In this document: positions 8,201-16,405 of the stretch, piece after piece
How the letters are laid out: each line of letters starts with the position of its first letter
How positions within the stretch are numbered: position 1 is the stretch's first letter
Assembly: GCA_913063055.1 (NCBI GenBank)
Contig: CAJXZK010000011.1
Coordinates: forward strand, 1 to 40,734
DNA length: 40,734 nt
Direction of reading: 5' to 3'
Origin: an uncultured bacterium
GTDB taxonomy: Bacteria > Cyanobacteriota > Vampirovibrionia > Obscuribacterales > Obscuribacteraceae
Notes under the pieces: model-generated
Database searches by the model: none
Told to the model about the DNA's origin: nothing
What the model saw: the letters and a program-made list of their open reading frames with translations, nothing else
Program-made: the position numbers and the translations under genes

Positions 8201-8343
8201 GCCACCGAGGCTAGCTCTTCTACCTCAAGCTCAGCCAGGGCCAACTCATCGGCATCCGACGGCTCCTCATTAGAGTCATTCGAACCAAATAGGCTCAATT
8301 GTCTGTCTTTGCCGGCCGATGTCATAACTGGGTCTCTCGCCAC
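5266..8343 (-). CDS. pcrA: UvrD/PcrA-type 3'-5' DNA helicase with clamp-binding-like motif and Gly-rich linker
   Basis: A superfamily 1A helicase that unwinds DNA in repair and removes RecA or stalled complexes. Seen: LNPEQAQCV Q-motif, Walker A GAGSGKTT (about 137-144), DEFQDT (about 335-340), GDVDQSIYSWR, EENYRST, TIHSSKGLEF and YVAVTRA. The last 50 residues (GDAVQHVKFGMGKV...) match the C-terminal domain of PcrA that contacts RNA polymerase. Two additions stand out. The N-terminus has about 115 extra, mostly acidic residues and includes QLSLF (15-19), the consensus beta sliding-clamp-binding pentapeptide. Residues about 825-935 are Gly/Ser/Tyr rich with GGYGGS and AKSGGG repeats between helicase core and C-terminal domain. 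GTG 8343 has GGAG six bases upstream; TTG 8355 and ATG 8325 are alternatives. Length about 1025 versus the usual 720-780. Confidence 0.93.
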   Translation of the reverse strand: MARDPVMTSAGKDRQLSLFGSNDSNEEPSDADELALAELEVEELASVAFEPEEIDAEDLDASFEVPDNTADSTQASGQTPFQSKYVPSYQAPRERPQYAPMSDAEIAALETQLLDRLNPEQAQCVSQMWGPSLIIAGAGSGKTTVLTKRIAWIISKLRQEPEAILAVTFTNKAAGEMRQRIEKIVGPYEARRISIGTFHSICAKLLRQEISNYKTEDGLKWDNNFVIYDETDSMSLVKAQIVKLNLDDKVFVPKEIRHTISSLKNDGYTHHVYAKEAKNYREGRLSEIFSAYQTELARNNALDFDDLILIFTDLMQQNQMVRERMQRRYRHVLVDEFQDTNKSQYDLISLIAKADSPEHFLTREAKEAGRTMTHEQLWSERSLLVVGDVDQSIYSWRKADYRIILGFQKDYEGCGLIKLEENYRSTATILEAANSIIANNTERIDKTLRCNRGQGGKVNCYEAQDEIDEAYYVAEEIKRSKARSKRYSDHVVLYRTNSQSRAIEEILVRSHIPYVVVGGTRFYDRQEIKDMLAYMKLIYNPRDGQAFNRVINTPKRGLGKTTLDRVNAYAETKGVSPLEASLEASRISDLSPKAYTSLQDFARVIVSLNEQSKVIPVSDLLEEILKSTGYISRLEKDAHESKDELALGRIENVMELVAVAKEFEQTADEPDLDSFLTRISLVSDLDKANLDEDTVKLMTIHSSKGLEFPVAFIMGCEEGLFPHVRSLDSPTQMEEERRLMYVAVTRAGDMLHMTLARKRTMIGRGFSNSGFSSTFTIPSRFLKEITPGLISGFYPSGDEEFKRSGGGNPNFNGGGGFGAFGGNKNSQGYTDESQEWDDRNDRKKPGNFGDSKYGGNDYATGTSGGYKKPSGGGYGGGSGGYGGSGGYGGSGAKSGGGAKSGGGAKSGSGSGYGGSGGGWNKGQSAGGYNKSTGYQSQNASRPMANKAEPVKPRAMRLPPPGEKPDVSEAPTFERLKVGDAVQHVKFGMGKVTQVIGDGEKEMYNVAFEDRNRLLDPKFAKLIKLS

Positions 8344-8483
8344 GTCTCTCTCCAACTATAAATGATGTCAAGCAAGCTCTCCGCATTAAGCGGATATATA
8401 AATGCTATGCGTTGGGCTCTCGGGCGAATATTCTCTGTAACGCAGCGCCGGAGGCTCCCACAACTCTAATTGTGAGGGATCTC

Positions 8484-8523
8484 AGCCTCGCTGTTAATTA
8501 AAACTTGTAAACAGCCTGAGGCT
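8484..8523. promoter_or_regulatory. Inverted repeat in the pcrA / SLOG divergent intergenic region
   Basis: AGCCTCGCTGTT (8484-8495) and AACAGCCTGAGGCT (8510-8523) are complementary except for a two-base bulge, with an AT-rich 14-base loop that includes the palindrome TTAATTAA. A second small hairpin, CACAA/TTGTG, precedes it (8459-8474). They sit between divergently transcribed genes and could be an operator or a structured leader. Confidence 0.4.
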
Positions 8524-8631
8524 TGCTAGGACAAAACCATAGGGAAGACTTGTAATCTTAATCATTAACGAACAAATTTCCACGGACCAGTAAAGACTGG
8601 CGTCTATATAAAAGGGATTGGATAGATATAT

Positions 8632-9150
8632 ATGAGTCGAATTGAACCCGGTGCCGCCACAATACCGACCGTCGATGAACTGGCCCAAGAGCTTCTCTTA
8701 ATCCAACAGTCTGGCCCTCGCAAAGTTGCCATCATTGGTACCCGCAACTTGCCCCTCACTCATCAGCAATTAGTTGAGATGCTTTCTTACGCTCTCGTGC
8801 TGTCGGGCAACCAGGTCGTCACCAGTGGCGGTGCGAACGGCTGCAACATGGCAGTGATTCGTGGAGCTCAAAGAGCAAATCCGGATCGACTAAACATAAT
8901 TCTTCCGCAAACAATTTCTCAGCAACCTGGCGAAGTTCAAGACCTACTAATAGGTATCAAGAATATCGTTGAGTATCCTGAAAGACGTACGATGACTCTT
9001 GCCGATGCATCGCGCATATGCAACCACGAAATAATCGATAGATGCCAGCAAATAATTTGCTTCCTCTACCACACATCCCATACACTGCTTGAGTCGGTAA
9101 ACTATGCTAAGGAACATCGTAAGATTGTGACTAGCTTCTACCTCGACTAA
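8632..9150 (+). CDS. Stand-alone DprA/SLOG-like Rossmann protein
   Basis: The 172-residue protein has a SLOG-type nucleotide-binding fold. KVAIIGTRN (32-40) resembles the first strand and loop of DprA. TSGGANGCNMAVIRGA is the glycine-rich helix-start motif, and INIILPQTISQQP-like sequence follows. DprA proteins load RecA on incoming DNA, but they have more than 280 residues and extra SAM and winged-helix domains that are absent here. Short homologues annotated as DNA recombination-mediator protein A are known from cyanobacteria. It may instead bind a nucleotide-derived ligand, as other SLOG proteins do. The ATG at 8632 has only a distant AAAGGGA, so the start is less certain. It is divergent from pcrA and 65 bases upstream of mraY. 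Confidence 0.75.
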   Translation: MSRIEPGAATIPTVDELAQELLLIQQSGPRKVAIIGTRNLPLTHQQLVEMLSYALVLSGNQVVTSGGANGCNMAVIRGAQRANPDRLNIILPQTISQQPGEVQDLLIGIKNIVEYPERRTMTLADASRICNHEIIDRCQQIICFLYHTSHTLLESVNYAKEHRKIVTSFYLD

Positions 9151-9215
9151 CCAGCGGGAATCCAACAGTCAACTTAGAGCAACATGCTACTGCCATAATT
9201 CAGCAGGGAAGCCTT

Positions 9216-10397
9216 TTGGCGGCTCTGTTGCAGCTCGTTCTGCCATGCATGACGGCGCTGGTGCTCACGGCTATATGCATGCCGTTCTATATAAAAAAGT
9301 TGAACGCCCTGCAAATCAATCAGTTTTTGCGCGAGGAAGGACCAAAGAGTCACTCGCACAAAGCGAAGACTCCGACCATGGGTGGTCTTGTCTTCATGGT
9401 TACCACACTGGTTGTGGTGCTGGCCATGGCCTTTGTGCCGGGGCAGCCCAATCAGCATTTTGCCTTTGGTCTACCGAAAGACCCCTGCTACTTCCTGGTA
9501 ATTATTATCGGCTTCTTGTGCGGAGTAGTGGGGCTGCTCGACGATTCAGCCAAGGTCATAAACAAAGGCAATAAAGGCATCTCTGGCTATGTCAGATTAG
9601 CTATCGAGACTTGCTTAGGGGTGGTGTTAGCAGTGGTGCTGACTCTGTGCAGCGACAATAAGCTATTGCTGCCCAATGCCCTCTATTCTATTTTTACTGC
9701 TGCTGGTGCTGCTGCTAGTGTGCCCGATGGGGCATATCCAGTGGCAATAGTAATTTTGCCTGCCCTTCTTTTCATTGCTCTTGGGGCCTTCCTCACCGCT
9801 GCCACAACTAATGCCGTTAACTTGCACGATGGCATGGACGGCCTGGCCGCCGGAACGGCCTGCCAAGTGTTTGCCGCTATGGCTGTGATTCTCTTCCTCA
9901 CTGGTGGTGCCGGATCTGTCGAACCGGTGCAGTACGGCTATGCCACCATATCTGCCACCGCCGCTGGGGCCTTGCTCGGCTTCCTGCTCTACAACAAAAA
10001 CCCCGCCCAGATATTTATGGGCGATACTGGCTCACTGTTTATCGGCGGTTTGATGGCCTGCCTCGCTCTTGCTGGCGGCATTGTGGTCTGGTTCATCCCC
10101 CTGACCCTGATTTACATAGCCGAGGCCCTCTCGGTTATGGCCCAGGTCACCTACTTCAAATTAACCAAGCCCTACACTCCAGAAAAACCAATGAGCGCCC
10201 TCGCTCTAATCAAGCTTAAACTGACCAAGCGCCTGCCCGGCGAGGGTAAGCGTTTGTTCCGCATGGCCCCGCTGCATCACCATTACGAAGCGGTAATGGC
10301 TGACAAGGGTTGGGCGGAATGGCAGGTAGTAATGGCATTCTGGGGGGTACAGTTGATACTGTGCGCCACTGTATTATTGACTTTTCACTACCGCTAA
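9216..10397 (+). CDS. mraY: Phospho-N-acetylmuramoyl-pentapeptide-transferase MraY
   Basis: MraY transfers phospho-MurNAc-pentapeptide from UDP to undecaprenyl phosphate, making lipid I on the inner face of the cytoplasmic membrane. About ten hydrophobic segments are seen. Diagnostic motifs are KTPTMGG (51-57), LLDD (107-110), NAVNLHDGMDGLAAG (199-213; catalytic Asp pair region), AQIFMGDTGS (264-273) and APLHHHYE (351-358). At 393 residues it is longer than the usual 320-360, mostly through loops around residues 70-90 and 145-175. TTG 9216 is the start: GGGAA lies just upstream and no in-frame ATG precedes it. The gene is not inside a visible mur/fts cluster; the neighbours are a DprA-like gene and a TPR gene. 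Confidence 0.96.
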   Translation: MAALLQLVLPCMTALVLTAICMPFYIKKLNALQINQFLREEGPKSHSHKAKTPTMGGLVFMVTTLVVVLAMAFVPGQPNQHFAFGLPKDPCYFLVIIIGFLCGVVGLLDDSAKVINKGNKGISGYVRLAIETCLGVVLAVVLTLCSDNKLLLPNALYSIFTAAGAAASVPDGAYPVAIVILPALLFIALGAFLTAATTNAVNLHDGMDGLAAGTACQVFAAMAVILFLTGGAGSVEPVQYGYATISATAAGALLGFLLYNKNPAQIFMGDTGSLFIGGLMACLALAGGIVVWFIPLTLIYIAEALSVMAQVTYFKLTKPYTPEKPMSALALIKLKLTKRLPGEGKRLFRMAPLHHHYEAVMADKGWAEWQVVMAFWGVQLILCATVLLTFHYR

Positions 10398-10465
10398 AAT
10401 TTTGATGTAAGCTTGATCTCTTTAAGACCAGTACCAACGAAGCTTTTGCCCCAGGAGTCAGTGGG

Positions 10466-12313
10466 TTGTCAACCCAAATTTCACAGTTAGTCTCTGATTT
10501 AGCTTCCCAGGGCAAGTGGGATGAGGCTTATGCTGGGTTGATGCGTTTTGCTCAGCAGAATCCAAGTGGTATGAACGACCCTGATATTCAGTATCAGTTG
10601 GGAGTAATTTCGTTCAACAACGGTAAATTGGCCGAGGCCGAGCGCCACCTCAAAACTGCTCTATCAATTGATTCAACCCGGGGCGACGCCCACTATCGCC
10701 TGGGCTTAGTTTTGCTCAAAGACGGCCGCCCGGCCGAAGCCATGCCAGCCTTCCGAGATGCCTGCGAGCGCCGCGAAGGTTTTGCCGTGGGTCACTTGCA
10801 TTGGGGCATGGCCCTCATGGCCGGAAATAGTTTCAGAGGTGCCATTGGCCAATTCAACCAGGCCATTAAACTCGACCCCAAACTGAGCGCTGCCTTTATT
10901 CAAGGCGGAATGGCTAGTTTCCGCATGGGTCAGTTCATGGAAGCAGCGCAATATTTTCAAGCTGCAGTCAACAATGAGCCGGAGATTCCCGAGCCCTTAG
11001 TTTGTTTGGGCATCGCCCTATCAGCCATGGGCAACGATACCGATGCCGGAAAGTGTTTCATGCGCGCCTGGCAAGTGGACGGCAAAGACATCACTACTTT
11101 GCGTTACGCCGCCTCAGCCATGGCCAACGCTGGCATGATTGATGATGCCGTGCGGCTCTTCCAAGAAGCCGTGGGCATGGGGCACCGCATGCTCACTGCT
11201 CGCGAGCGCGCCTTGATTTATAACGACTGGGGCGTCTCACTTTTCAAAGCTGGCCGTGCCGAAGACGCTTCAGACAAGCTGATGGAAGCATCAGACATGG
11301 ATTCTTCTTGCTTAGAACCAATGATGAATCTTGGTCTTGTTTGCGTTGATTTAGGCGAATACGAACGCGCCGCCGATGCTTTTGAAAAGGCTCTGGCTCT
11401 AGAGAAAAACAATAACGAAGTGCGTGTCTATCTCGCTGTCACTTTGATATTGATGAACAACTGTCAGCAAGCCCTTGCTGTTTTGCAGGAAAAAGAGCAA
11501 GATGGCCGCTTCGATTTTTGGCTTGGCCATGCCTATTTGGGCATTGCCAACTACGAAAAAGCCGCTCAATATTTTGATCGCGTTTTGAAAACAACTCCAT
11601 CAAACTACCAGGCCATTGACGGCCTGGGCTGTGCTTTGTATCTATCTGGCAATTATCCAGAAGCAGTGCAGAAATTTAGTCAGGCCATTTCACTGCGCGA
11701 AGATTATGCCCTCGGCCACTTGCACCTTTCGCGAGTCTTCGATGAAATGGGAGACACTGAGCGGGGGGCGCAGCATTTGCGCCTTGCTATTCAATACGAT
11801 CCTGAGTGTTTGAATCCCCAAAAAGAAGCTTTAGATCGCCTGCTCAAAGCTTCTCGCTACGAATTAGTCGAAGCTCAATCTTTGAAAATTCTCGCTATCA
11901 ATCCACAAGATGCTGATGTGAGAGTGTCTCTGGCACGTGCTTTCAAAGAACAACAGCGCTTAGATGAAGCGATTGATTTAATTACCACTGTTATTCAAGA
12001 AGATCCTAAAAATGCTGTGGCCCGCATTGTTGCTGGTCAAATTTTCTTGCTGCAAGGGCGCTTTGTCGAAGCCGATGAAATGTTCCGAGAAGCCGATCAA
12101 TATTCAGACGGCGACCCTGGTTTGTTCTACTACTGGGGCAAGGCCCTCTCGCTTTTGGGCCTGCAAGAATTAGCTCTAGAAAAATATGAGAAAGCCACTG
12201 AAATAGACCCATACGACGCCGATGTTTACGACGCCTGGGGCCAAGCTTTGAAGTCGCTGGGCCGCTTTGCCGATGCTGCTGATGTTTATCGCCGCGCCTC
12301 TGAGTATATTTAG
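10466..12313 (+). CDS. Large tetratricopeptide-repeat protein
   Basis: The 615-residue protein is built from about sixteen tandem 34-residue TPR units from residue 1 to the end. The consensus (G.L.L...G...EA...F..A......A....G) is easily followed, for example YRLGLVLLKDGRPAEAMPAFRDA. No signal peptide or membrane segment is visible, so it should be a cytoplasmic protein-interaction scaffold. The start is TTG 10466 with AGGAG nine bases upstream. It follows mraY by 68 bases and could be cotranscribed. TPR proteins of this kind often assist envelope or pilus assembly, but no partner can be named from sequence. No enzymatic domain is fused to it. Confidence 0.88.
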   Translation: MSTQISQLVSDLASQGKWDEAYAGLMRFAQQNPSGMNDPDIQYQLGVISFNNGKLAEAERHLKTALSIDSTRGDAHYRLGLVLLKDGRPAEAMPAFRDACERREGFAVGHLHWGMALMAGNSFRGAIGQFNQAIKLDPKLSAAFIQGGMASFRMGQFMEAAQYFQAAVNNEPEIPEPLVCLGIALSAMGNDTDAGKCFMRAWQVDGKDITTLRYAASAMANAGMIDDAVRLFQEAVGMGHRMLTARERALIYNDWGVSLFKAGRAEDASDKLMEASDMDSSCLEPMMNLGLVCVDLGEYERAADAFEKALALEKNNNEVRVYLAVTLILMNNCQQALAVLQEKEQDGRFDFWLGHAYLGIANYEKAAQYFDRVLKTTPSNYQAIDGLGCALYLSGNYPEAVQKFSQAISLREDYALGHLHLSRVFDEMGDTERGAQHLRLAIQYDPECLNPQKEALDRLLKASRYELVEAQSLKILAINPQDADVRVSLARAFKEQQRLDEAIDLITTVIQEDPKNAVARIVAGQIFLLQGRFVEADEMFREADQYSDGDPGLFYYWGKALSLLGLQELALEKYEKATEIDPYDADVYDAWGQALKSLGRFADAADVYRRASEYI

Positions 12314-12330
12314 CTTTTTGCCTGCTGATT

Positions 12331-12410
12331 GCCTGCTGCTTGCGACAACATGAGCTTGCTTATCTCTTTTGCCTGATGCTTGCGACATCATGAGCCTGCT
12401 TATCTCTTTG
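12331..12410 (+). repeat. Two-copy 40-bp tandem repeat
   Basis: Positions 12331-12370 and 12371-12410 are the same 40-base unit with four mismatches (36/40). A partial third copy (tttgcctgctgatt) precedes it. It lies directly behind the stop of the TPR gene in a non-coding gap. Confidence 0.9.
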
Positions 12411-12544
12411 GGGCGTTTCCAAAAGTGTCAGATTTTTTGAAGAAAAAATGACGGTTTTGGATGCGGTAAATAGCTAGTTAGTCCGGGCATATTGAATTTC
12501 TGAATTGCTATCTAGTCATTTACAAAAGAGCCCAATATTTACCA

Positions 12545-13984
12545 ATGAAAAAGAATCCAAAGAGCCTTCCTCACCCCGTCATGCAAGCTCGGCAACCCGC
12601 CATTGAGGCTGAATATTTAACCAAGCCCTTGCACTTGCAGACCACCAAAGAGCGCTATGAATTTGGCCAGGCCTTGCGAGTTAAATGCTCCCGTGAAGCC
12701 CACGCTGAGTTTGTCATTGACCGCCCCGGTCGCGAAGACCCAATGGACTTATTAATTGCCTCCAGTCATGAGCGCATCGAGAGCCTCTTGCCTCTGCGCT
12801 ACGGTCGCATGGTGGCCTCGCCCTTTGCTTTCTATCGCGGTGCCGCGGTAATCATGGCCGCCGACCTGGCCGTCACTAAAGCCACCGACTATGCCGTGCA
12901 ATCTTGCGGTGACAGCCACCTGGCAAATTTTGGCGCTTTCGCTACTCCCGAGCGCAACATTATTTTTGATATTAATGATTTCGACGAAACTTTCCCCTGC
13001 TCCTGGGAGTGGGACTTGAAGCGCCTGGCCGCCAGCTTTGCCATTGCCTCTGCTCATAACGGCCACAAGCGCTCGGAGGGCATGGCGGCAGCCGCCCGGG
13101 TGGTGGAATGCTACCGCGACAAAATGGACGAGCTCTCGAAAATGACTTGTCTCGATGCCTGGTATTCGTATCTTGATTATGAGGCTCTGATTGAGCTTAC
13201 CGACGACAAAGTGCTGAAGAAAAGACGCAAGAAAGTTTTGAAGAAAGCTTTAGATCGCGACCATGCCGAAGAGTTCGTCAAGTTGGCAGCTGTGGTTGAA
13301 GGTACTCCCCGCATCAAAGACCAGCCCCCTTTGATTTTTCACGAAGAAGGCAGCGATTCGCCTGAGTACAAAGCGCGCATGTTGGCATCAATTGAGATGT
13401 ATCGCGAGTCGCTTAGCATCGAGCGGCGCATTTTGTTTGATCGCTATCAGTTTGTTGATAATGCCTTGAAAGTAGTTGGAGTTGGTAGCGTTGGCACCGT
13501 CTGTGGTATTGCCTTGTTGTTCGCATCAGAGAATGATCCGCTCTTCTTGCAAGTGAAAGAGGCGCGCAAATCGGTGCTTGAGCCCTACTCGCACTTTGTT
13601 AACCACGAGTCTAATGGTGCCCGCGTTGTCACGGGTCAGCGCTTGATGCAAGCAGCTACCGATGTCTTTCTCGGTCACTATGTTGGCGAAAGCGGCAAGC
13701 ATTTTTATGTGCGCCAATTGCGTGATGTCAAAGTTAAGCCAATGATTGAGATTTTCAATCACAACAATATGCTTGGCTTCGCTCGCAACTGTGGTTGGGC
13801 CCTGGCTCGCGCTCACGCTCGCTCCGGCGACCCTGCTGTCATTGCCGGATACATTGGCAAAGGCAATGTCTTACCCAAAGCAATTGCCGAGTTTGCCGAT
13901 GCCTACCGCGAGCAGAACCGGCTTGACCACGGTAAATTGCTGCAGGCCATTAAAGAGGGCCGCATTGAAGCCGAGACCGTTTGA
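12545..13984 (+). CDS. DUF2252 family protein (kinase-like fold)
   Basis: The 479-residue protein matches the DUF2252 family, an uncharacterised group with a remote aminoglycoside-phosphotransferase/kinase-like core. Seen: DLLIASSHERIESLLPLRYGRM, FAFYRGAA, the hallmark CGDSHLANFGAF (121-132) resembling an APH catalytic loop, and FDINDFDET (141-149), resembling a metal-binding Asp motif. The C-terminal half has VGVGSVGT and the YYVRQLRD-like FYVRQLRDVK. No signal peptide. Upstream of ATG 12545 only a weak AAGAG is visible, so the start may be slightly different. It is flanked by the repeat region and by a strong terminator, so it is probably a single-gene unit. Substrate unknown. Confidence 0.88.
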   Translation: MKKNPKSLPHPVMQARQPAIEAEYLTKPLHLQTTKERYEFGQALRVKCSREAHAEFVIDRPGREDPMDLLIASSHERIESLLPLRYGRMVASPFAFYRGAAVIMAADLAVTKATDYAVQSCGDSHLANFGAFATPERNIIFDINDFDETFPCSWEWDLKRLAASFAIASAHNGHKRSEGMAAAARVVECYRDKMDELSKMTCLDAWYSYLDYEALIELTDDKVLKKRRKKVLKKALDRDHAEEFVKLAAVVEGTPRIKDQPPLIFHEEGSDSPEYKARMLASIEMYRESLSIERRILFDRYQFVDNALKVVGVGSVGTVCGIALLFASENDPLFLQVKEARKSVLEPYSHFVNHESNGARVVTGQRLMQAATDVFLGHYVGESGKHFYVRQLRDVKVKPMIEIFNHNNMLGFARNCGWALARAHARSGDPAVIAGYIGKGNVLPKAIAEFADAYREQNRLDHGKLLQAIKEGRIEAETV

Positions 13985-14042
13985 TATCTGCGAGTCTGCT
14001 TGAGATCAGAAGCCCGGATTTCCTAGTAATATAGTTGTTCTG

Positions 14043-14079
14043 AAAATGTCCGAAATTTGGCTGAAAATCGGACATTTTT
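14043..14079 (+). terminator. Rho-independent terminator after the DUF2252 gene
   Basis: AAAATGTCCGA (14043-14053) and TCGGACATTTT (14068-14078) form a perfect 11-bp stem with a 14-base loop, followed by T. It is 59 bases after the DUF2252 stop and before the histidine kinase gene. Confidence 0.75.
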
Positions 14080-14127
14080 GGCAGTGGCAAAGAGCCATAG
14101 CAACAAACAAAAGAACCCGGTGCCCCT

Positions 14128-16326
14128 ATGACCATGAGCATGACCCGGCGTGTCGGCTCAAAAGCCAAAACTAGAGAGTCGACCAACGAACTCTATCTCA
14201 AAAGCGAGCAACTGCTGCGCTTTCGTATTGCCTTTGCTCTGGTCAGTTTGATTCTCTGCGTCGGTATCGGTACTTTTGCTGGCGATGAATTCGAATTTCG
14301 CTCCACTGCTGCCATCGTCGGTGGTGTCAGTGTTTATTCTTTCATTGGCCTCGCCTTCATTGTGCGCCGCTTGCGCTATTCATCGGCCCGCTTGCGCGCC
14401 TTCAATATGATCATGATCACTCTTGATGTCATCAGTCTCACCGGCCTGGTTCATTACACCCGCGGCATCGAGTCAGACTTGTACGTCCTTTATATGCTGC
14501 CGATTTTGCTATCGAGCTATACCTTTGGCAAAAAAGGAATTTACTTCTCGGCACTGCTGGTCACAGTTTCGTATATTGGCTTATTGGTTTCGGAAAACGC
14601 CGAGCTGCTTCCTTATGTCTTCAACCGCGACACTGAGCGTGGTCTGGCGGCCGCATATTCCGACAAACTGTGGCGCCGTATCTTAGCTCGTGCCTTCTTC
14701 TTCGCCTCGGTCTCTATGCTTTGGGCCCGCTTCTGCGACTATATGAGCCGCGTGGCCAGGCAAGGGGCAGAGCGCTTACTGGAACAGCTCGATGCTAACG
14801 AGCGCCTCATCTCTGATTCAGACGAACGGGCCAAGCGTGAGCGCCTGATCAACTCAATCAATAAAGGTGTGCGCTCTACTTTAGAGTTAGACAAAATTTT
14901 TGAAACAGCAGTGGTGCAATTGGCCCAGGCTGTGCAAACCGATCTGGTGGCATTGATTTGCCCGGCCCAGGTAAAAATTGGAGCAGGCGGGGCTAGCCCC
15001 ACAGCCTCTGGTTCTTGGTCGGTCTATGCTCCCGTAGTAGTTGAAGAAACCCGCGAGCACAACAGCGGCCCCGTGCTCAGTGCTGACATTGCCCAATTCA
15101 TCCTCGACTATAAAGGCAATTACGAGCGCGATAGCGGCGGCGCCAAGGTCAAAACTTTCCTCTTTCATGATCCGGCTGAGGAGCCATTTTTTGCTCCGAT
15201 TGCCGCTGAGATTAAGGCCCTTGGCTTCAAGACTCTGGTCATTCAACCAATGATGTACGGTGATGAAAGCCGTGGAGTCTTCATGCTGGCCGACAAATCG
15301 CCAACCCGCACCTTCACCGAATCTGATGTCGTGCTAACCAAAGTTGTGGCCGGGCAAGTAGCCGTGGCCGTCGAGCACGCCAATCTGGTTTCGCAACTGT
15401 CGCGCAAAAACAAAGACTTAGTCACCAAGAACCTCAATCTAGACAGCAAAAACATTGAGTTGAAGACCATCCAGTCGCAGCTCATTCACCAGGAGAAAAT
15501 GGCATCACTTGGCCGCCTGGTGGCCGGTATTGCCCACGAACTCAATAATCCCATTAACTTTGTGCACGGCAACCTGCCTTACCTGAAGCAGTATGTCGAA
15601 GAGCTTAAAAAAGTAATTTCGGCCATCGATGAGTTGCCAGCAGAACAGCGCAAACCAGTCGACGACCTCAAGAACAAGCTCAAATACGACTTTCTCGTGA
15701 GCGATCTCGACAACATCATTGCTGACTTGAACGAAGGGGCCGAGCGCATCCGCCATATCATCCGCGACCTCAAGAGCTTCAGCCGCCTCGATGAAGCTGA
15801 ACTGAAAGAAGCCTCGATTCAAGAAGGCCTTGAGTCGACTATGAAAATTCTCTCGCAATACTATGGGCGCGACAAAATTCCTGTAGACGCTGACTACGCG
15901 CAGATTCCGCCGGTTTTGTGCTATCCGGGTCAGCTGAACCAGGTCTGGATGAACTTGCTCAGCAACGCCGCCCAGGCCATGAATACAGCCGCCGAGGCCC
16001 TGCCGCCAGGCACCCCCACTCCAGCCTTAAAAATTAAAACTGAGCTCTCCGATCAGAGCGATGGTTCGGTATTGGTTTCAATAACTGACTGCGGGGGTGG
16101 TATTAAGGAGGAGGTTCGGAGTAAAATCTTTGATCCTTTCTTCACTACCAAGGCCGTTGGTCAGGGGACGGGGTTAGGTTTGTCTATATGTCACTCAATA
16201 ATAGAGCGACATGGTGGTCAAATCTGGTTTGATAGTGTTATGGGCCAAGGCACAACGTTCTATGTGCGCTTGCCGCTCCAGGCCATAACCAAGCAATTGG
16301 CTGAAAGCCTGAGTGAACCGGACTAG
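14128..16326 (+). CDS. Membrane sensor histidine kinase with GAF domain
   Basis: A 732-residue sensor kinase. Residues about 30-200 form six hydrophobic segments, a membrane-embedded sensor without a large periplasmic domain. A coiled coil (210-240) leads to a GAF domain (about 240-420), then a second coiled coil (LSRKNKDLVTKNLNLDSKN). HisKA has HQEKMASLGRLVAGIAHELN with phosphoacceptor His470. The HATPase domain shows NLLSNAAQAMN (N box), DCGGGI (G1), FDPFFTTK (F box) and GTGLGLSICHSIIERHGG (G2). It autophosphorylates and should pass phosphate to the REC-HD-GYP protein encoded 80 bases downstream. The ligand is unknown. ATG 14128 is the first of three close Met codons (positions 1, 3 and 5). 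Confidence 0.93.
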   Translation: MTMSMTRRVGSKAKTRESTNELYLKSEQLLRFRIAFALVSLILCVGIGTFAGDEFEFRSTAAIVGGVSVYSFIGLAFIVRRLRYSSARLRAFNMIMITLDVISLTGLVHYTRGIESDLYVLYMLPILLSSYTFGKKGIYFSALLVTVSYIGLLVSENAELLPYVFNRDTERGLAAAYSDKLWRRILARAFFFASVSMLWARFCDYMSRVARQGAERLLEQLDANERLISDSDERAKRERLINSINKGVRSTLELDKIFETAVVQLAQAVQTDLVALICPAQVKIGAGGASPTASGSWSVYAPVVVEETREHNSGPVLSADIAQFILDYKGNYERDSGGAKVKTFLFHDPAEEPFFAPIAAEIKALGFKTLVIQPMMYGDESRGVFMLADKSPTRTFTESDVVLTKVVAGQVAVAVEHANLVSQLSRKNKDLVTKNLNLDSKNIELKTIQSQLIHQEKMASLGRLVAGIAHELNNPINFVHGNLPYLKQYVEELKKVISAIDELPAEQRKPVDDLKNKLKYDFLVSDLDNIIADLNEGAERIRHIIRDLKSFSRLDEAELKEASIQEGLESTMKILSQYYGRDKIPVDADYAQIPPVLCYPGQLNQVWMNLLSNAAQAMNTAAEALPPGTPTPALKIKTELSDQSDGSVLVSITDCGGGIKEEVRSKIFDPFFTTKAVGQGTGLGLSICHSIIERHGGQIWFDSVMGQGTTFYVRLPLQAITKQLAESLSEPD

Positions 16327-16405
16327 GTGAACTGCCTGGCGCAAGCCGAAAAGTGAATCTGCACCCCACGCAGCGTTTAACCCGAAGTGTTCTAAGAGGA
16401 ATGCA

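Noticed and set aside
12420..12455. Terminator after the TPR gene
   Set aside because: GTCA-ATTTTTT pairs with AAAAAATGAC only with a bulge, the stem is almost all A-T and it is more than 100 bases from the stop.
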